Shown in pieces: positions 17,984-27,365 of a stretch of 64,000 bases of DNA (position 1 is its first letter; each line of letters opens with the position of its first letter). The stretch comes from Treponema sp. Marseille-Q4130. GTDB lineage: Bacteria; Spirochaetota; Spirochaetia; Treponematales; Treponemataceae. Below the pieces are notes generated by a model. It was given only the letters and a program-made list of their open reading frames with translations, had not been told where the DNA came from and searched no databases. A program made the translations under genes and the position numbers. The stretch is from assembly GCF_014334325.1 (NCBI RefSeq), contig NZ_JACSET010000001.1, forward strand, positions 304,910-368,909, in the 5' to 3' direction.

Positions 17984-19483
17984 ATGGTTTCTTTCTTTCT
18001 GTGTATCGGTCTGCTTATAGCAGGGTATTTCGTGTACGGAACGATCGTCGAAAAAGTGTTCCAGCCTGATGCGAATCGGGTGACGCCCGCTATGGCAAAT
18101 CCTGACGGTATCGACTACGTTCCGATTTCAACGCCGCGCGCTTTCCTCGTTCAGCTTTTGAATATCGCCGGTCTCGGACCGATTTTCGGTGCGATTTCGG
18201 GTGCATTGTGGGGACCGAGCGTCTACCTCTGGATCGTCGGCGGTACGATTTTTGCCGGTGCGGTGCACGATTATCTTTCGGGTATGTTGTCCGTTCGGAA
18301 CGACGGTGCGAGTATTTCGGAGATTACGGGAAAATATTTGGGACCCGTTATGATGAGCGTCATGCGCATATTCAGCGTCGTTTTGCTCGTCATGGTCGGC
18401 GTCGTCTTTATGGTAGGGCCGGCGGGATTGCTCGCGCTTTTGACGCCCGAGTGGCTCAACGTAAAAGTGTGGACGGTGATCATCCTCGTTTACTATTTCC
18501 TTGCGACGCTGCTTCCGGTCGATAAAGTCATCGCACGCTTTTATCCGATTTTCGGCATCTTCCTCATCCTCATGGCGGTCGGCGTTTCGGTTGCGACGAT
18601 GGTAAACAACGGCGTCCGCCCGATGATGGAAATTACGCTTGAAAACCTCTATCCTGCGGCAACGCAAAAACCGATTTGGCCGCTTATGTTCATCACGGTC
18701 GCCTGCGGCGCCATATCAGGCTTTCACGCAACGCAGTCGCCGATCGTTTCGCGCACGCTACGGAACGAAAAAGAGGGTCGCAGAGTATTTTACGGTGCGA
18801 TGGTCGCGGAAGGCATCATCGCGATGATTTGGGCATCTGCCGCAATCGCATTTTTCTGGAACAAAGGCGGTGCCGGTACCGGTCTTAAAGCGATGCTTGA
18901 AATGGGCGGCGGAAACCCGAAATCGGTATATGCGATCTGTACGGGTCTTCTCGGAAAAGTCGGAGGGGCGATTGCGCTTATCGGCGTTATCGCTTGTCCG
19001 ATCACATCCGGCGATACGGCATTCCGCAGCGCGCGTATGGTCATCTTCGATTGGTTCAAGCTCAACGAAAAAGATCTCAAGATTCGCCTTTCGATTGCAA
19101 CTCCGCTGCTTTTGATCGGCTACGGTATTTCGTGGATCAAGTACGGCGTCGTCTGGCGGTATTTTTCGTGGTCGAACCAAACGCTCGCAATGATCGTATT
19201 GTGGGCGGGTGCGGCCTATCTTGCGACGAATTATCCGAACAGAAACCGCTGCTGGCTCGCCGCGATTCCCGCGACCTTTATGTCCGCCGTATCGATCACC
19301 TATCTCTGCTATGCGCCCGAGTGTTTCAACCTCGTACGGCTCGGTCAGACGGGCATTACGATTTCCTATGCGGTAGGTATCGTCTTTGCGGTCGTTTTCC
19401 TCTGCATGTTTATGTTCAGAATTTATTTGAATCCGAAGCGCAGTCTCGAATTGCAAAATAAAACGATCATCGGCCGCAAATAA
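17984..19483 (+). CDS. cstA: CstA-family carbon starvation / pyruvate-peptide carrier
   Basis: A 499-residue polytopic inner-membrane protein with a strong GGGAGG Shine-Dalgarno. The conserved family segments are RAFLVQLLNIAGLGPIFGAI (residues 47-66), GAVHDYLSGMLSVRNDGAS, and SGFHATQSPIVSRTLRNE in the middle. It is shorter than the roughly 700-residue E. coli CstA, matching the compact CstA form of spirochaetes and Gram-positives. Family members take up pyruvate or peptides when carbon is limited. The gene is monocistronic: a long structured leader precedes it and a strong terminator follows. Confidence 0.9.
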   Translation: MVSFFLCIGLLIAGYFVYGTIVEKVFQPDANRVTPAMANPDGIDYVPISTPRAFLVQLLNIAGLGPIFGAISGALWGPSVYLWIVGGTIFAGAVHDYLSGMLSVRNDGASISEITGKYLGPVMMSVMRIFSVVLLVMVGVVFMVGPAGLLALLTPEWLNVKVWTVIILVYYFLATLLPVDKVIARFYPIFGIFLILMAVGVSVATMVNNGVRPMMEITLENLYPAATQKPIWPLMFITVACGAISGFHATQSPIVSRTLRNEKEGRRVFYGAMVAEGIIAMIWASAAIAFFWNKGGAGTGLKAMLEMGGGNPKSVYAICTGLLGKVGGAIALIGVIACPITSGDTAFRSARMVIFDWFKLNEKDLKIRLSIATPLLLIGYGISWIKYGVVWRYFSWSNQTLAMIVLWAGAAYLATNYPNRNRCWLAAIPATFMSAVSITYLCYAPECFNLVRLGQTGITISYAVGIVFAVVFLCMFMFRIYLNPKRSLELQNKTIIGRK

Positions 19484-19504
19484 ATCATACGGCGCATGAT
19501 GTGT

Positions 19505-19548
19505 AAAAGCCGCCCGAACGTCAGCGATGGCGTCGGGCGGCTTTTTTA
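19505..19548 (+). terminator. Rho-independent terminator of cstA
   Basis: AAGCCGCCCGAACG pairs with CGTCGGGCGGCTT (one bulged base), followed by TTTTTT. It lies just after the cstA stop. Stem and U-tract are both strong. Confidence 0.9.
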
Positions 19549-19629
19549 TGTACAGGTTTTACGATGTCCTGTGTGTGAAGTGAGAGTATCTGCGTTAAAA
19601 CTTTTCGATTTCTTCTTTTGTGAGGCCGG

Positions 19630-20478
19630 TCAGTTTTTTACCATATCGATGACGACCCGCACGAGCAGCACGATGAGCAAAAGAGCCGCAAGGCACAAAG
19701 CGCCGAAGAGAATCTTATAATTTGCCGGCACGGTTTTGAATTCCGGCACTTCTTTTTTATTTTGTACCGCCTCTTTTTCGGTATCAGGCGTCCCGTTTTT
19801 TTTCACGACTTTATCTTTCGCATCGCTTTTTGCGCTTTGTTTTTCGCCCTCTTTTGCCGCCGCCCGTATATCCCGCATTTTTTCAGGCGCAAAGGGGATG
19901 ACGATGCGCGCGTGCCCCGCCCAGTTTTTGTACGAATCGGCAAGGCCTATGACCGCCGTTTCATCGGAGAAGGAATCGAGTATGCGAGCGTTGAAGTGCT
20001 TTGTAAAATAATTGCGATCGTCGTAGTGATTCGTATTCCACCAGCATACTTTTTGCGCGAGCGCATCCGCTTCGCTTACGGGAAAGTCGTACGCCGCTTC
20101 GATGTAGCCCGACACGATAAACGCGAGCGCTTTGATCGTTCCGACTTTCGCGTTCGGCGCAATGTAGATGATGTCGGCTCCGGGAAGCGAGTCCGACGAA
20201 GGAATGCGGCGCACGCGGTATTTTTTTGAGGGAGCGCCCGATGCATAGGGTTCGCCGTTTTTATGCTGTGCATCCTGCCGTTTAATGCTTCCGCCGAGCC
20301 TGCGCCCCATATCGCGTATCTGCTTTGCGGTATTGAATTCGTTTTTCGGCACGGGGGACGTATCTTCGATATACTCCGCTCTCTTTGCCGTATCGAGGAG
20401 CGCCGTATCGATGTGTACGGCAAAGAGAGCGCTTGCCGAAAGCAGCGCCGAAACGATGACGGATAATTTTTTTACCAT
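19630..20478 (-). CDS. Exported, C-terminally anchored protein of unknown function
   Basis: A 282-residue protein starting MVKKLSVIVSALLSASALFA, a signal peptide. A central domain (about residues 85-190) contains the aromatic segment CWWNTNHYDDRNYFTKHFNAR. A charged Lys/Asp/Glu linker (about 200-245) leads to a hydrophobic segment LFGALCLAALLLIVLLVRVV near residues 255-275. The layout suggests a periplasmic domain tethered to the inner membrane. It is divergent from argH, with about 120 bp between them. The family is not recognised. Confidence 0.7.
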   Translation of the reverse strand: MVKKLSVIVSALLSASALFAVHIDTALLDTAKRAEYIEDTSPVPKNEFNTAKQIRDMGRRLGGSIKRQDAQHKNGEPYASGAPSKKYRVRRIPSSDSLPGADIIYIAPNAKVGTIKALAFIVSGYIEAAYDFPVSEADALAQKVCWWNTNHYDDRNYFTKHFNARILDSFSDETAVIGLADSYKNWAGHARIVIPFAPEKMRDIRAAAKEGEKQSAKSDAKDKVVKKNGTPDTEKEAVQNKKEVPEFKTVPANYKILFGALCLAALLLIVLLVRVVIDMVKN

Positions 20479-20557
20479 AACGCACTCCCGTAAAAGTCGA
20501 CGAACAAAGTCGGCTTTGCCTGTGAATTTGTCATTCGTACCTATACAGTATACAAAT

Positions 20558-20588
20558 CATTGTAAAAATAAACAATGTAGTGTATACT
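20558..20588 (+). promoter_or_regulatory. argH promoter with an overlapping inverted repeat
   Basis: TTGTAA (20560-20565), 17 bp, TATACT (20583-20588). The ATG at 20598 is 9 nt after the -10 box. CATTGT (20558-20563) and ACAATG (20572-20577) form a perfect inverted repeat covering the -35 and spacer, a good position for a repressor site. It does not match the ArgR box consensus. Confidence 0.6.
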
Positions 20589-20597
20589 GGCGAAACT

Positions 20598-22013
20598 ATG
20601 GATACGCACGGTACGATGACCGGGGATAATCATGCTGCTCTGTGGCACGGTCGTTTTTCCGAAGGACCGGACGCAGCGGCAGTCGCGTTTGAAACTTCAA
20701 TTCACGCCGACCGGCGCATGGCTCGCGATGATATTTTCGGAAGCAAAGCGCACGCGGAAATGCTCGCGCGTACGGGTATAATCTCGCGCAAAGAAGCCGA
20801 TGAAATTATCGCCGCGCTCGACTCGATCGATGCCGATATTGCGTCGGGCAAGCTTTCGGTCGATGCTTTCGCCGAAGACATTCACTCGTTTATAGAATCT
20901 GCGCTCACCGACAGAATCGGAGAAGCGGGCAAAAAAGTGCATACGGGCAGGAGCCGAAACGATCAAATCGCCCTCGACGAAAGGCTCTATCTCAGGCGGA
21001 CGATTCCCGAACTGCAAAAAAAGATTGCGTACCTCATCGAAACGCTCGCCGGTATCGCCGAACGCCACACGCAATCGATTATGCCGGGCTTTACGCATAT
21101 GCAGCACGCACAGCCGGTGACGCTCGCTCATCATCTGTGCGCGTGGGCGTGGAGTTTTACGCGCGATTGGGAACGGCTTTCCGATGCGCTTAAACGTATT
21201 TCGCGCTCACCGATAGGGGCCGGAGCCCTTGCCGGAACGACGCTTCCGCTCGACAGAAAACTCGAAGCGGAACTGCTCGGCTTTGACGGAGTTACGCCCA
21301 ATTCGCTCGACACCGTTTCCGACCGCGACTACTGCATCGAATTCGCATCGTGCTTTGCGCTTTTGCAGATGCACCTTTCGCGAGCCGCCGAAGAGGTCGT
21401 GCTGTGGTCTACGTCGGAATTTTCGTTTATCGAATTGAGCGAAACGTGGTCGACCGGCAGTTCGATCATGCCGCAGAAAAAAAATCCCGACTTTGCCGAA
21501 CTCATCCGCGGGCGGACGGGCAGGGTATACGGCGATCTCGTAGCTCTTTTGACGATGATGAAAGCGCTGCCGCTTGCGTATAACCGCGATATGCAGGAAG
21601 ACAAAGAAAGCCTTTTCGACGCCTTCGACACGGTAAGCGCCTGCGTGTCGGTTTTTACTGATATGATCGCCTCCGCATCGTGGAATGTGCCGCGCATGGA
21701 AAGCTCCTGCGAAGACGGTTATCTCAATGCGACCGATGTCGCCGAATACCTCGTGCGCAAGGGTATTCCGTTCCGTACGGCACACGGCATTGCGGCTCAA
21801 GCGGCGCGCATTGCAATCGAAAAAAAGTGCGGACTCCAAGAACTTCCGATCGAGGATTTTAAAGCCTGTTCGGATCGCATCGAAGACGATATCTACCCGC
21901 TCATCGATTCGAAGTCCTGCGTCGATTCGCGAAAAACCGAAGGTGGGCCGGCTGCCGAGCGCGTTGCGGAGCAGATACAAGCGCTGAAGGATTTCGTAAA
22001 CGGACGTATCTGA
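20598..22013 (+). CDS. argH: Argininosuccinate lyase
   Basis: A 471-residue enzyme of the fumarase/aspartase superfamily that splits argininosuccinate to arginine and fumarate. Visible hallmarks are LWHGRFSEGPD near the N-terminus, VHTGRSRNDQIALDERLYLR, PGFTHMQHAQPVTLAHH, and the mobile catalytic loop GSSIMPQKKNPD with its Ser and Lys. Starts are possible at 20598 or 20616; 20598 lies 9 nt after the -10 box and neither has a Shine-Dalgarno. No argG or other arginine gene is adjacent. Confidence 0.94.
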   Translation: MDTHGTMTGDNHAALWHGRFSEGPDAAAVAFETSIHADRRMARDDIFGSKAHAEMLARTGIISRKEADEIIAALDSIDADIASGKLSVDAFAEDIHSFIESALTDRIGEAGKKVHTGRSRNDQIALDERLYLRRTIPELQKKIAYLIETLAGIAERHTQSIMPGFTHMQHAQPVTLAHHLCAWAWSFTRDWERLSDALKRISRSPIGAGALAGTTLPLDRKLEAELLGFDGVTPNSLDTVSDRDYCIEFASCFALLQMHLSRAAEEVVLWSTSEFSFIELSETWSTGSSIMPQKKNPDFAELIRGRTGRVYGDLVALLTMMKALPLAYNRDMQEDKESLFDAFDTVSACVSVFTDMIASASWNVPRMESSCEDGYLNATDVAEYLVRKGIPFRTAHGIAAQAARIAIEKKCGLQELPIEDFKACSDRIEDDIYPLIDSKSCVDSRKTEGGPAAERVAEQIQALKDFVNGRI

Positions 22014-22206
22014 CGCGGATCGGAAAACGCTTTTTTCCGGCGCATAAAAACTGTTGCATGTACTATGTAAAACGCGCGGATGCTGCGCGAAAAAGAAAAT
22101 GCATCGCCTGATATATATTATTAATTTATTCGCAGAATGTAATAAAAGCGGTGCATGGAATATCGCCGTGGTGTACATACCTGCAAAAGCTTTACAGGAG
22201 ATAAAA

Positions 22207-23031
22207 ATGAAAAAAACGGTAACGGTATTTTTAGCTTCGCTTTTCGCTTTCTCTATCGTATTGGGGAGCGCAGGCTGCAAAAAACAAAACGCGTCTTCCG
22301 CCCGCGATACATCGCTTGACGATCTCATCTCGCGCGGCGTGTTCGTACTCGGACTCGACGATTCGTTTCCTCCGCTCGGTTTTCGCAATGCTGACGGCGA
22401 AATCGTCGGCTACGATATCGATTTGGCAAAAGAAGTGGCGAAACGGCTCGGCGTCGAGTTTAAAGCGCAGCCCATCGATTGGGGTGCGAAAGAGATGGAG
22501 CTGAACACCGGCAAAATCGACTGCATTTGGAACGGCTTTACGATGACGAAAGAACGTGAACAAGCGCTTTCGTTTACGAAGCCGTATTTGAAAAATGCGC
22601 AAGTGCTCGTCGTGCGAAACGACAGCGGTATCGCATCTCTGAAAGACATGGCGGGAAAAACAATCGCACTGCAAAGCGGTTCGAGCGCACAGGAAGCCGT
22701 TGACGGAAACGTCGAGTTTTCGCGCTCGCTCAAAGAACAGGTACTCTTAAAAGACAACGTTACCGCGCTCAACGACCTTGAAATACGCGGCGTCGACGGC
22801 GTTGTCATGGACAGCGTTGTCGCAAACTACAGCATCTCCGCGACGGGAAAGCCCTTTATCGTCATCGACGAAGCGCTGTCCTATGAAAACTACGGTATCG
22901 CGTTCCGTAAGGGAAACACTGCCCTGCGCGACAAAGTACAGAGCGTATTGGAAGATATGCAAAAAGACGGAACGGTTACCGCCGTTTCGGTAAAGTGGTT
23001 CGGACGCGATATTTCGGTGATCGGTAACTAG
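22207..23031 (+). CDS. Amino-acid ABC transporter substrate-binding lipoprotein
   Basis: A 274-residue family 3 solute-binding protein. The start at 22207 (after AGGAG) gives a lipoprotein signal ending at Cys24 in GSAGC. The mature part opens with the family pattern: GVFVLGLDDSFPPLGFRNADG, GYDIDLAKEVAKRLG, then KIDCIWNGFTMTKEREQALSFTKPY. The ligand is a polar amino acid or cystine; it cannot be fixed by eye. The permease begins on the very next base after its stop, so they are co-transcribed. Confidence 0.9.
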   Translation: MKKTVTVFLASLFAFSIVLGSAGCKKQNASSARDTSLDDLISRGVFVLGLDDSFPPLGFRNADGEIVGYDIDLAKEVAKRLGVEFKAQPIDWGAKEMELNTGKIDCIWNGFTMTKEREQALSFTKPYLKNAQVLVVRNDSGIASLKDMAGKTIALQSGSSAQEAVDGNVEFSRSLKEQVLLKDNVTALNDLEIRGVDGVVMDSVVANYSISATGKPFIVIDEALSYENYGIAFRKGNTALRDKVQSVLEDMQKDGTVTAVSVKWFGRDISVIGN

Positions 23032-23700
23032 ATGACCAAGATGCTGCAGGCGATGCTGCGCGGGAGTGCAACGTCGATCGAAGTCTTTTTTTTAACGCTG
23101 CTTTTTGCGCTTCCGCTCGCCCTTCCGTTCTGCGCGGGTCGTATGGCGAAAAACCGTATACTCTCGGGGGCAACAAAAGTGTTTTTGCTCGTCATACGCG
23201 GAACGCCTCTCATGTTGCAGCTGCTCGTCGTGTACTTCGGTCCGAGCCTTTTGTGTCTTTGGTTCAACAAGAACTTCGGCACCGATTTTCGCGTCGCGTG
23301 GCCGCGTTTTCTCGCAGCGCTTGTCGCACTCATCGTAAACTACGCTGCCTACTTTGCCGAGATTTACCGCGGCGGTATCGAATCGATCCCCGTAGGACAA
23401 TACGAAGCGGCGAAAGTGCTCGGCTATACGAAGCGACAAACCTTTTTGTATATCATCCTGCCGCAAGTCGTCAAGCGCATCATGCCCGCAATGGGCAACG
23501 AAACGATAACGCTCGTGAAAGATACCGCACTCGTTCAAGTGATCGGCGTGTCCGAACTTTTGCGCGTCGCGCAGGAAACGCAAAGCCGCCTCTTTTCGTT
23601 TATGCCGCTCTTCGTCGCAGGCGTTTTTTACCTTTTGATGAATTGGGGCGTTGAAATCGCATTTGCACGCATCGAAGCGAAACTCGCTTATTATCGTTAG
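23032..23700 (+). CDS. Amino-acid ABC transporter permease
   Basis: A 222-residue HisM/GlnP-type permease with about five membrane segments. It starts at the ATG directly after the binding-protein stop. The EAA-type loop GQYEAAKVLGYTKRQTFLYIILPQVVKRIMPAMGNE is the site that docks with the ATPase. No ATP-binding gene follows; a lipoprotein comes next after 119 bp. The ATPase must come from elsewhere in the genome. Confidence 0.9.
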   Translation: MTKMLQAMLRGSATSIEVFFLTLLFALPLALPFCAGRMAKNRILSGATKVFLLVIRGTPLMLQLLVVYFGPSLLCLWFNKNFGTDFRVAWPRFLAALVALIVNYAAYFAEIYRGGIESIPVGQYEAAKVLGYTKRQTFLYIILPQVVKRIMPAMGNETITLVKDTALVQVIGVSELLRVAQETQSRLFSFMPLFVAGVFYLLMNWGVEIAFARIEAKLAYYR

Positions 23701-23819
23701 CGGACAATGCCGTTTGTACAAAATCAAAAATAAAAAATTCTGCCGCTTGTTACGTCGCTCACTTTTCACTATAGTGTACAAACCGATCGTAAAAGCTGCG
23801 GTCTATGGATGATTGAACG

Positions 23820-24713
23820 ATGATAAAAATGAGATTAATAAAATCAATAAAAACCATATTGTTGTTGAGCATCACGGCGTGCGCTTTTTTTTCGGTTTCC
23901 TGCGCTTCGACGAAGACGGGAAAAAAGCTTTTTTTGACCGATGAAAATTTTACGAGCCGGATCGGTACGGCTGAGAGCGACGCCGACGAGTCGTACATCT
24001 TTTTGCGTTTTTATGATCCGGAGCTTTCCTCGCCGGTTTACGTATCGAACATACTGAAAAACGGCATCGCAAAGGTGGACGTAAATCCGCTTCCGGTAAG
24101 TCACGTGGGTATCGGTTTCGATTTGCGCGACGATTTTTTCGGACTCACGCAGATGTCTCGTCCGCAGCTCGACAGAGAACGCTGCACCGATACGAAAGCG
24201 AATAATTATACAAAGCAGTGTGAGGCCGCATCTTCGAAGCAGATGCTGTATGCGATCAAAGCGACGGGTGAAGAGCGAAAAAAGGCGATCCGCATTCTTA
24301 TGGAAAATAAAAACGTGAGCTACGATGTCGATAAAAATTTCAAGATCGCTCACCGTGCCCTGCGGAGAAAATTGTTTACGGCGGAAAACGACAGATCGCT
24401 GGAAAAATTTTACGCGTCGAAAAAAGATATAGAAGCGATAAACGATGCGGAAAATAAAAAAGCGCAAAAGAAATTCGTGTGCTCGACCTTTGTTGCTTAC
24501 GTCCTGTACAATTCCGTGCAAAACGTGCGGGAGTTTTTCAATACGAAGGGCATCGATTATCGTTACCTCATGGTGAGCGATATCGCGTGCATTCCGGGCG
24601 TGGAAGAATTGTTCGAATCAACATGGGAAAATTACGACGCGGCGGCGCGAACCTTTGTCGCAGAGCATAAAGAATTTCAGCGATATTTGCCGGAAGATGA
24701 GCGCTTGCACTAG
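23820..24713 (+). CDS. Lipoprotein with a permuted NlpC/P60-type (YiiX-like) fold
   Basis: A 297-residue protein. The signal peptide ends in a lipobox FSVSC with Cys28. The order of the likely catalytic residues is His95 in SHVGIGFDL, then Cys221 in FVCSTFVAYVLY; His before Cys is the mark of the circularly permuted NlpC/P60 (YiiX/LRAT-like) class. Such enzymes are amidases or acyltransferases acting on peptides or lipids. The C-terminal part is charged. An ATG at 23829 is an alternative start. It is expected to face the periplasm. The fold call rests on these two motifs only. Confidence 0.6.
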   Translation: MIKMRLIKSIKTILLLSITACAFFSVSCASTKTGKKLFLTDENFTSRIGTAESDADESYIFLRFYDPELSSPVYVSNILKNGIAKVDVNPLPVSHVGIGFDLRDDFFGLTQMSRPQLDRERCTDTKANNYTKQCEAASSKQMLYAIKATGEERKKAIRILMENKNVSYDVDKNFKIAHRALRRKLFTAENDRSLEKFYASKKDIEAINDAENKKAQKKFVCSTFVAYVLYNSVQNVREFFNTKGIDYRYLMVSDIACIPGVEELFESTWENYDAAARTFVAEHKEFQRYLPEDERLH

Positions 24714-24814
24714 GCGTAGGATGGTCGCCGATTATTCGCGCGCGGAAAGTTATACCCCGACGCTCTGTTTTGGCTTGTTGATTGTTTTTCGTTCGTGCCG
24801 TATAAAAGCTTCTG

Positions 24815-26083
24815 CTATGTAAAGTCTTTTACGCCTGCCAAATCGAGCGTCGCAAAATAGTCCGCGATCGTTTCGCGCCGTCTGATTTCTTTGAACGAAC
24901 CGTCGTTCCTCATGAGCACTTCGCCCGCTCTGAGCTTTCCGTTGTAATTGAACCCCATGGCTCTGCCGTGTGCGCCGGCATCGTGAATTATTAAAATATC
25001 GCCGATATCGATTTTCGGCAAACTCCTCTGTACGGCGAATTTGTCACAGTTTTCACATAGAGATCCTACGACGTCATATACGCGGTCTTTTGCCGCGTTT
25101 TCTTTTCCGCTGACGGTCACTTCGTGATAAGCGCCGTACATGCCGGGCCGCATCAAGTCCGCCATGCACGCGTCGACTCCGATATAATCGCGGTAGATGT
25201 GTTTTTCGTGGATCGCCGTTGTGATAAGCCAACCGTAGGGGCCGGTGACGGGTCTGCCGCATTCCCAATAGATGCCCATAGGATCGAGATCATTTTTAAT
25301 AATTTTTTCGTCGTAAAGCTTTTTGATGCCGCGCGCGACATACTCAAGATCGACCGCTTTTTGTTCCCGCCTGTACGGAATGCCGACCCCGCCGCCCAAA
25401 TCGACGAATTCGATTTTTATGCCGAGTCTTTGTTTTATTTCGACACAGAGATCGAAGAGGATGTCCGCCGTGTCGATAAAAAAATCGGGATTGAGTTCGT
25501 TCGAAGCGACCATCGTATGGAGTCCGAATCGTTCGATGCCTTCTTCTTTGCAGCGCGCATAAGCTTCGAAAAGCTGTTCGCGCGAGAGGCCGTATTTCGC
25601 TTCTTCGGGCTTTCCGATGATCGCGTTGCCGCCTTGCTTGAGCGGGCCGGGGTTGTAGCGGAAACAGAGCAGCTGCGGCAATTTGCCGCCGAGCGCTTTT
25701 TTTAAAAAATCGATGTGCGTGATGTCGTCCAAGTTGATGAGGTTACCGTGCTCGTACGCATATTGAAATTCGGAAGCGGGCGTTTCATTCGACGTAAATA
25801 TGACGCTCTCCCCCTCGATGCCCGCCAATTCGGCGAGTATGAGTTCGGGTAAGCTCGAGCAGTCGGCGCCGCATCCTTCTTCCGAGAGGATTTTAAGCAT
25901 ATAGGGATTCGGCATCGCTTTTACGGCGAAGTGTTCGCGGAACTTCGGAAAGGCGGAAAACGCCTCTGTAAAGCGGCGCATGTTTTCGCGGATCGCCCTT
26001 TCATCGTAAAGGTAAAAGGGCGTCGGAAATTTTTTTATTAAATTTAAAAGCTCATCGTGCGTGAGCGGAAAATCGAAACTCAT
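24815..26083 (-). CDS. lysA: Diaminopimelate decarboxylase-like PLP enzyme
   Basis: A 422-residue fold-type III PLP decarboxylase that forms lysine from meso-diaminopimelate. The PLP Lys is in HFAVKAMPNP (near residue 54). LGGGVGIPY binds the cofactor phosphate, and ECGRPVTG stands where EPGR is usual. LCENCDKF (CExxD-like) supplies the catalytic Cys from the partner subunit. The length is typical. It lies alone between a lipoprotein gene and the polyamine operon. A related substrate such as ornithine or arginine is less likely but not excluded, because the ECGR variant departs from the strict LysA motif. Confidence 0.85.
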   Translation of the reverse strand: MSFDFPLTHDELLNLIKKFPTPFYLYDERAIRENMRRFTEAFSAFPKFREHFAVKAMPNPYMLKILSEEGCGADCSSLPELILAELAGIEGESVIFTSNETPASEFQYAYEHGNLINLDDITHIDFLKKALGGKLPQLLCFRYNPGPLKQGGNAIIGKPEEAKYGLSREQLFEAYARCKEEGIERFGLHTMVASNELNPDFFIDTADILFDLCVEIKQRLGIKIEFVDLGGGVGIPYRREQKAVDLEYVARGIKKLYDEKIIKNDLDPMGIYWECGRPVTGPYGWLITTAIHEKHIYRDYIGVDACMADLMRPGMYGAYHEVTVSGKENAAKDRVYDVVGSLCENCDKFAVQRSLPKIDIGDILIIHDAGAHGRAMGFNYNGKLRAGEVLMRNDGSFKEIRRRETIADYFATLDLAGVKDFT

Positions 26084-26190
26084 ATATCATCCATGTCATC
26101 AGAAATCGATCCACTATAGCATATTCGAAACGAGGGAATCAACGGCGAGGACACGGAATTCGTCCCGTACGCTTTTCGACAAAATGACGA

Positions 26191-27255
26191 TCATTTCGCC
26201 GAAAAGCGAATTTTCTGCCACAGTTCGTCATACTTTTCGAGGTTTTCGCCGATGTCGAGTTTCAGTTCGCAGTGCGCCATCTCTTCGGTCGTGTACATCG
26301 GCGTCGTCGTCATATATTTCGCAGCTTCCGTGTTGACCGAGGGAGGAAAACGGAACCAATCGAGGAATTGCGCGTAGATTTCCGGCCGATGGATAAAATC
26401 GATAAATTGCATCGCAAGGTCGTAATGCTTTGCGCCTTTTAAGATGACCATCGAATCGATATACATGGGGCCGCCTTCTTTCGGTATAAAAAAGTCGATC
26501 GTGTCGGCTTGTTTATCTTCAGGGACTTCGCCGTATACGACTTCGGCGTAGCCTTGGCACACCCAAAAATCTCCTGCCGCAAAGGATTTGCCGAATCCTT
26601 CCGCATCGAATTTAACAAGATTCGGTTTCCAATCGTTTATTATTAAATTCGCGGCGCTTTTGAGTTCGGCATCGCCCGTCGAATTGACCGAATATCCCCG
26701 ATACGCGAGCGCATCTCCGATAACTTCGCGCATATCGTCCATCATGGACGCATGACCCCGTATGCGCGCGTCGGAAAAGATATTCCAGCTTCGCTCGTAA
26801 TTTGAAAAGTACAGTTTGTTTACGGCGATGCCTGCCGCTCCCATATAGTACGGAACGCAGTACTTCATCGTCGGGTCATATACGGCTTTTTCGAGAACGA
26901 GAGGGTTGATGTATTTTTTATTTTCAAATCGATTCAAATCGATCTCTTTCAGCATACCCTGTTTGAGCATGATAGACGCGTAGTCCTGTGACGGGAAGGC
27001 GATGTCGTAGCCGGACGCACCGGCCATGAACTTTGCATACATCACTTCGTTCGAGTCGTAGGTATCGACTTTTACCCGACAGCCGTATTCGCTTTCGAAT
27101 CGGCGGAGTGCGGCTTCGGGCACGTAGTAGGTCCATGTAAAAAGATAGAGCACGTTCGATCGTTTGCGTCCGCCGCTTTCTTTCGAGCAGGATGCAAAAC
27201 CGAAAGCACAGCATACAAGCGCTGCAATCAAAATGCCGTCGATGATTTTTTTCAT
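26191..27255 (-). CDS. potD: Spermidine/putrescine-binding lipoprotein PotD
   Basis: A 354-residue extracytoplasmic polyamine-binding protein. The signal peptide ends in a lipobox FGFASC with Cys23. The start of the mature part, NVLYLFTWTYYVPEAALRRFESEYG, and KVDTYDSNEVMYAKFMAGASGYDIAFPSQDY match the PotD/PotF family. GAGGAAAC precedes the ATG. It is the last gene of potABCD and lies 110 bp after potC; that gap could hold a processing site or second promoter. Confidence 0.93.
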   Translation of the reverse strand: MKKIIDGILIAALVCCAFGFASCSKESGGRKRSNVLYLFTWTYYVPEAALRRFESEYGCRVKVDTYDSNEVMYAKFMAGASGYDIAFPSQDYASIMLKQGMLKEIDLNRFENKKYINPLVLEKAVYDPTMKYCVPYYMGAAGIAVNKLYFSNYERSWNIFSDARIRGHASMMDDMREVIGDALAYRGYSVNSTGDAELKSAANLIINDWKPNLVKFDAEGFGKSFAAGDFWVCQGYAEVVYGEVPEDKQADTIDFFIPKEGGPMYIDSMVILKGAKHYDLAMQFIDFIHRPEIYAQFLDWFRFPPSVNTEAAKYMTTTPMYTTEEMAHCELKLDIGENLEKYDELWQKIRFSAK

Positions 27256-27365
27256 AGTTTCCTCAAAATAATAAAATAGCGCCGCGAAAGGTGCGCCGTC
27301 TTTGCATCATTCACCGTACCGTTTGTCGTTATGATACGAAATGCCGGCTGCAGCAAAGAAAATAT

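Noticed and set aside
21207-22388. Minus-strand open frame (393 codons) opposite argH
   Set aside because: Shadow of argH running into the leader of the ABC transporter; no plausible protein.
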